Of a stretch of DNA of 6,362 nt, positions 6,298-6,362 are shown in pieces. The notes beneath the pieces are model-generated. The model ran no database searches. It had not been told where the DNA came from and worked only from the letters and a program-made list of their open reading frames with translations. Source of the DNA: a bacterium (GTDB taxonomy: Bacteria > SZUA-182); assembly GCA_003230635.1 (NCBI GenBank), contig QIFF01000021.1, forward strand, positions 1 through 6,362, written 5' to 3'. A program made the translations under genes and the position numbers. How positions within the stretch are numbered: position 1 is the stretch's first letter; every line of letters begins with the position of its first letter.

Positions 6298-6362
6298 AAA
6301 AGAGGAAGCTGCTTCGAGTGGAGTTTTAAAACCCAGACACTTCCTGGGCCGGTTATTGATTA
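6280..6362 (-). CDS. IS30-family transposase, C-terminal end only
   Basis: Minus-strand translation from 6360 down to a TGA at 6282-6280 gives 26 residues, open at the right edge of the window. They include INNRPRKCLGFKTPLE and end in FVALRA. The NNRPRKCLGFKTPxE block followed by a short tail ending in VAL is the hallmark C-terminus of IS30-family DDE transposases, just downstream of the catalytic Glu (outside the window). The fragment is short, but the motif is highly specific. The gene reads in the same direction as the glycan genes, and its stop lies within the putative terminal repeat. Whether the rest of the element is intact cannot be seen. Confidence 0.85.
   Translation of the reverse strand, partial: INNRPRKCLGFKTPLEAASSFVALRA

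Larger units (their letters stand above)
6273..6362 (-). mobile_element. IS30-family insertion sequence, right end (partial)
   Basis: The transposase C-terminus plus the adjoining terminal repeat define one end of an insertion sequence that extends off the right edge. The methyltransferase sequence begins immediately inside 6273, so the element lies at the upstream border of the glycan genes in this window, in the same orientation. Confidence 0.7.

Overview
The window is part of an exopolysaccharide or capsule biosynthesis cluster. Every supported gene lies on the minus strand, so the operon reads from the right end of the window to the left. In order of transcription the genes are: the tail of an IS30-family transposase (running off the right edge), a SAM-dependent methyltransferase lacking a normal 5' end, a GT4 glycosyltransferase, a radical SAM enzyme, a second GT4 glycosyltransferase, a polyprenyl-phosphate sugar-1-phosphate transferase, and an XrtA/PEP-CTERM-type polysaccharide deacetylase (running off the left edge). 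Gaps between the glycan genes are 58 bases or fewer, and one is a single base. No terminator, tRNA, rRNA or CRISPR array was seen, and no stretch of 300 bases lacks a gene.

How the genes could work together: the membrane-bound sugar transferase would load the first sugar phosphate onto undecaprenyl phosphate. The two cytoplasmic GT-B enzymes would add further sugars from nucleotide-sugar donors. The methyltransferase and the radical SAM enzyme are candidates for tailoring a sugar or substituent, and the NodB-type deacetylase would remove acetyl groups from the glycan. The polymer and the exact substrates cannot be read from the sequence.

Organism: the genes are bacterial. A radical SAM enzyme with extra C-terminal cysteines, AGGAG-like ribosome binding sites, GTG/ATG starts and a moderate GC content fit an anaerobic Firmicute/Clostridia-like bacterium, but an anaerobic Gram-negative is equally possible. 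The deacetylase subtype is best known from exosortase (XrtA) loci. No exosortase is present in the window, so the wider locus is the place to look for one. By eye, the right half is more AT-rich than the left end, as is common where variable sugar genes abut conserved assembly genes.

The most notable point is the right edge. The IS30-type transposase stop codon and element end lie directly against the methyltransferase reading frame. The only available start for that frame is a TTG inside the IS end, three residues after which the methyltransferase sequence begins, almost at its SAM-binding motif. The insertion has probably removed the natural N-terminus.
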